The notes under the pieces are model-generated. The model saw only the letters and a program-made list of their open reading frames with translations. It searched no databases and had not been told where the DNA came from. A DNA stretch of 8,257 nt, taken from assembly GCA_020054355.1 (NCBI GenBank), contig JAGVLI010000219.1, forward strand, positions 1-8,257, in the 5' to 3' direction. The first letter of the stretch is position 1. Each line of letters begins with the position of its first letter. The position numbers and the translations under genes are program-made. Positions 6,491-8,257 of the stretch are shown here, piece after piece. The DNA is from Planctomycetales bacterium (GTDB lineage Bacteria; Planctomycetota; Planctomycetia; Gemmatales; Gemmataceae).

Positions 6491-7761
6491 GTGACCCTGA
6501 CTCCTTTCAGGAAAACCTGCAGCTCCTTCATTCCCTGGTTGACGACCGCGCGGTAGCGGGACTTGTCCGGAATCAAGTCCGAGGCCAGCGTCGCTCCCAG
6601 GAACGAGTCCAGGCCATCGTCCCGTGGCGTGGCGATCGCCAGCACCGCCGACCGCACGTCGTTGTACCGCGCGTGGTCCGCGTCGTCCCTGCCAAGATCC
6701 TGGCAGATGTAAACAGTCTTGTCGGGCTTCTTCCAGCGGACAAAGGCGGCCCGCCGGATCATGCAGGGCACACAGCGGCCACAGTGAAGCAGGCCGTTGC
6801 GCCGATAGCGGCCGCAACTGGTCGCCTCGTGGGCTCGCTTGCGGAGGTATTTCTGGTCGCGGCATTCGGAGAGCATCATCCCCTTGGTCTTGAACCTGTA
6901 GGGATTCTGCAACGTGACGCGCAAGTCCGCGTTCGCCACCAGGCGCTGAAACTGGGCGAGGAATACGGGGTGGGTCGTGCGCGTACTGAGGCTCCCCAGG
7001 CGGGCGTCCGTGAGCGGCGGGTTGACGGAGATGAAGCCGTTCTCGGGCACGTAGAGCGTGACCGTCTTGTCCTGTTCGTAGCGCCGCAGCGCCGTGGCGG
7101 CCAGGGTCCCGTAGGCCAGGAAGATCAAGGACCGGGAACGTTGCGAGCGCTCGTTCTCGCCCGGCGAGCTGGCATTGTGATTCAGCTGGAAATGCCGCAA
7201 GCCACCGCCGATCTCGCCGGCGAAGAGGGTTTGCTTTTCCGCGTCTCCGAGCACAAGTTGGCTGACCACGAGTGGTTTGCTACCTTCAGCCACGAGATCG
7301 ATTGCGCCGACCAGACTGTCGATGCCGCCGGAAAGCAGCGCGACGCATGACTCGGCGGGCGCTTTCACCTGGCTTGGCGAAAAAGCGAACTTGTCGCGAG
7401 AAAAACTCAGCGTCCAGCGGTCCGTGGTCAGAAAGCGGAGCATACCTTCGAGCAACGCCTTTTGCGCGGTCCAGAAGTCCGGGTCACTCACGCCGACGGC
7501 CAGGTCGAGTTCCCGGGTCCAGCCATCCGGGCTGGTCGTCCGGAGCACTGCCGAGTCGGCGACGAAGACGGACAGGGCAATGGAAAGCAGGTCCCACGCG
7601 CGAACTGCCGGGCGGACCTGATGGGCCGTCAAATCCTCGATCAGTGCGGCTCCGGCGGTGGCGAGGCGCGTGGAGTCGCCGCGGCCGTACAGCAGGATGG
7701 GGATGCACCGCCGGCTCAGGACAGGGATCGCTTTGGACGAAGAAGAGGCGACGAATTTCAT
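6487..7761 (-). CDS. qatC: QatC, QueC-like PP-loop enzyme of the Qat system
   Basis: A 424-residue protein, roughly twice the length of the housekeeping QueC (about 230 residues) and typical of QatC. An N-terminal domain of about 135 residues with no motif I recognise precedes a QueC-like domain. VALLSGGIDSL holds the PP-loop SGGIDS (144-149), which binds ATP for adenylation. Near the C-terminus is a four-cysteine zinc-type cluster: C316, C327, C330 and C333 within a CGRY...HCGRCVPC segment, as in QueC. QueC makes preQ0 (7-cyano-7-deazaguanine) from 7-carboxy-7-deazaguanine; whether QatC uses the same substrate cannot be told from this sequence. There are no queC/queD/queE/folE pathway genes nearby, which argues for a defence role rather than queuosine synthesis. 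The ATG at 7761 overlaps the qatB stop by ATGA, and the TGA stop overlaps the qatD start in the same way, so B, C and D are probably translationally coupled. Catalytic motifs appear intact. Confidence 0.92.
   Translation of the reverse strand: MKFVASSSSKAIPVLSRRCIPILLYGRGDSTRLATAGAALIEDLTAHQVRPAVRAWDLLSIALSVFVADSAVLRTTSPDGWTRELDLAVGVSDPDFWTAQKALLEGMLRFLTTDRWTLSFSRDKFAFSPSQVKAPAESCVALLSGGIDSLVGAIDLVAEGSKPLVVSQLVLGDAEKQTLFAGEIGGGLRHFQLNHNASSPGENERSQRSRSLIFLAYGTLAATALRRYEQDKTVTLYVPENGFISVNPPLTDARLGSLSTRTTHPVFLAQFQRLVANADLRVTLQNPYRFKTKGMMLSECRDQKYLRKRAHEATSCGRYRRNGLLHCGRCVPCMIRRAAFVRWKKPDKTVYICQDLGRDDADHARYNDVRSAVLAIATPRDDGLDSFLGATLASDLIPDKSRYRAVVNQGMKELQVFLKGVRVT
6501..6507 (-). promoter_or_regulatory. 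Ribosome binding site of qatD
   Basis: Reading the minus strand, AAAGGAG lies inside the end of qatC with 10 nt between it and the ATG at 6490. It is a near-perfect Shine-Dalgarno match and fixes the qatD start at the ATGATG (6490 or 6487) rather than further upstream in the same frame. Confidence 0.7.
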
Positions 7762-8257
7762 TGGGCGTACCCCGAAAACACGTCAAACGCGGCCACCAGG
7801 GCACGCTGCACGAGCTGGCCGACACGGCCGCCGGTGAGCTTCTGGCCAGCGTCACGGATCTTGCGGAAGGCCGCGGAGACGGTCTCGCGAATGTACTCGC
7901 GCACTTCTTTCAGGCGCGCCAGCGCCGTGGAGGCGCTGGGCGCTTTGTCCTGGATGGTCGTGCCGACATCCAGCATGAAGCGGCGAAAGACGTCCATGCC
8001 GACGAACTGCTCCACGACGAATGCCCGCTGATCTTCGGTCAGGTTCAAGGGATCGGCTTCCGGGTCGCGTTCGGCCAGTTGCGACAGCGCGTCGTTGATG
8101 GACTTCCGGCTGGCCTCGGCGTCCTGGGTGCCGTCCACCGGGCAGGCGGCCTCAATCACCGCGTCGATGACCTCCCGCGCGGATCTTCCGGCCAACAAGC
8201 TGCGGTCGAGCTGGCCCCCGCCTTCTCCCGGGGCTTGGCCCCCGAGAGCCCGGTAGA
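7758..8257 (-). CDS. qatB: QatB, Qat system protein, C-terminal part (runs off the right edge)
   Basis: The frame is open from the right edge to a TGA at 7760-7758, giving 165 residues and lacking the N-terminus. The fragment begins YRALGGQAPGEGGGQ, then AREVIDAVIEAACPVDGTQD and further predicted helices (LNLTEDQRAFVVEQFVGMDV and FRRFMLDVGTTI), ending FDVFSGYAQ. The order of a glycine-rich stretch, a helix with a PVDGT-D motif and a final helical region agrees with what I know of QatB. The call leans heavily on position, directly upstream of qatC with a 4-nt ATGA overlap. QatB has no known enzymatic domain; it is needed for Qat anti-phage activity and is thought to work with QatC. The TTG at 8198 is only an internal leucine codon, because the frame continues upstream without a stop. 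The true start, and qatA before it, should lie beyond the window. Confidence 0.78.
   Translation of the reverse strand, partial: YRALGGQAPGEGGGQLDRSLLAGRSAREVIDAVIEAACPVDGTQDAEASRKSINDALSQLAERDPEADPLNLTEDQRAFVVEQFVGMDVFRRFMLDVGTTIQDKAPSASTALARLKEVREYIRETVSAAFRKIRDAGQKLTGGRVGQLVQRALVAAFDVFSGYAQ

Noticed and set aside
6491..6865. Upstream extension of the qatD frame that would make a 392-residue protein
   Set aside because: This part overlaps the zinc-cluster and C-terminal coding region of qatC. The ATGA overlap and the strong AAAGGAG place the start at 6490.
6673..7350. Plus-strand open frame of 225 codons opposite qatC
   Set aside because: Antisense to the PP-loop and cysteine-cluster coding region of qatC, with no family features of its own.

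Overview
This is a high-GC bacterial accessory region. I read it as a defence island carrying two known immune systems that face each other tail to tail. The taxon cannot be fixed from the sequence: the GC-rich third positions, long shadow ORFs and Arg/Ala-rich proteins fit a high-GC lineage such as Planctomycetota, Myxococcota or Pseudomonadota, and no rRNA, tRNA or housekeeping gene is present to decide.

Left half, plus strand (2-5557): a Wadjet (JetABCD) anti-plasmid operon. It contains the C-terminal end of jetA (kleisin, DUF3375 type), jetB (KITE subunit, DUF4194 type), jetC (SMC/MukB-like ATPase with Walker A, SGGEK signature and Walker B all intact) and jetD (DUF3322 plus a Toprim-type DUF2220 nuclease with E254, D297 and D299). 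The genes are tightly packed: a 10-nt gap jetA-jetB, an overlap jetB-jetC and a 16-nt gap jetC-jetD. By family knowledge, JetABC extrudes DNA loops and JetD cuts closed circular plasmids. The gene set is closest to the type I layout.

Right half, minus strand (8257 down to 5687): the distal part of a Qat (QatABCD) anti-phage operon. It contains a qatB piece open at the right edge, qatC (QueC-like PP-loop enzyme with a CysX10CysX2CysX2Cys cluster) and qatD (TatD-family metal-dependent hydrolase). Both junctions are 4-nt ATGA overlaps, which indicates translational coupling. qatA, the ATPase, would be expected just beyond the right edge.

The two operons end 129 bp apart in a junction with no gene I can support and only one weak hairpin. 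Neither system is new in itself. The points most worth following up are a His-to-Arg change at one of the metal-ligand positions of QatD, the atypical C-terminal tail of QatD, and the direct pairing of a plasmid-targeting and a phage-targeting system. I saw no CRISPR array, tRNA, rRNA, transposase or integrase.
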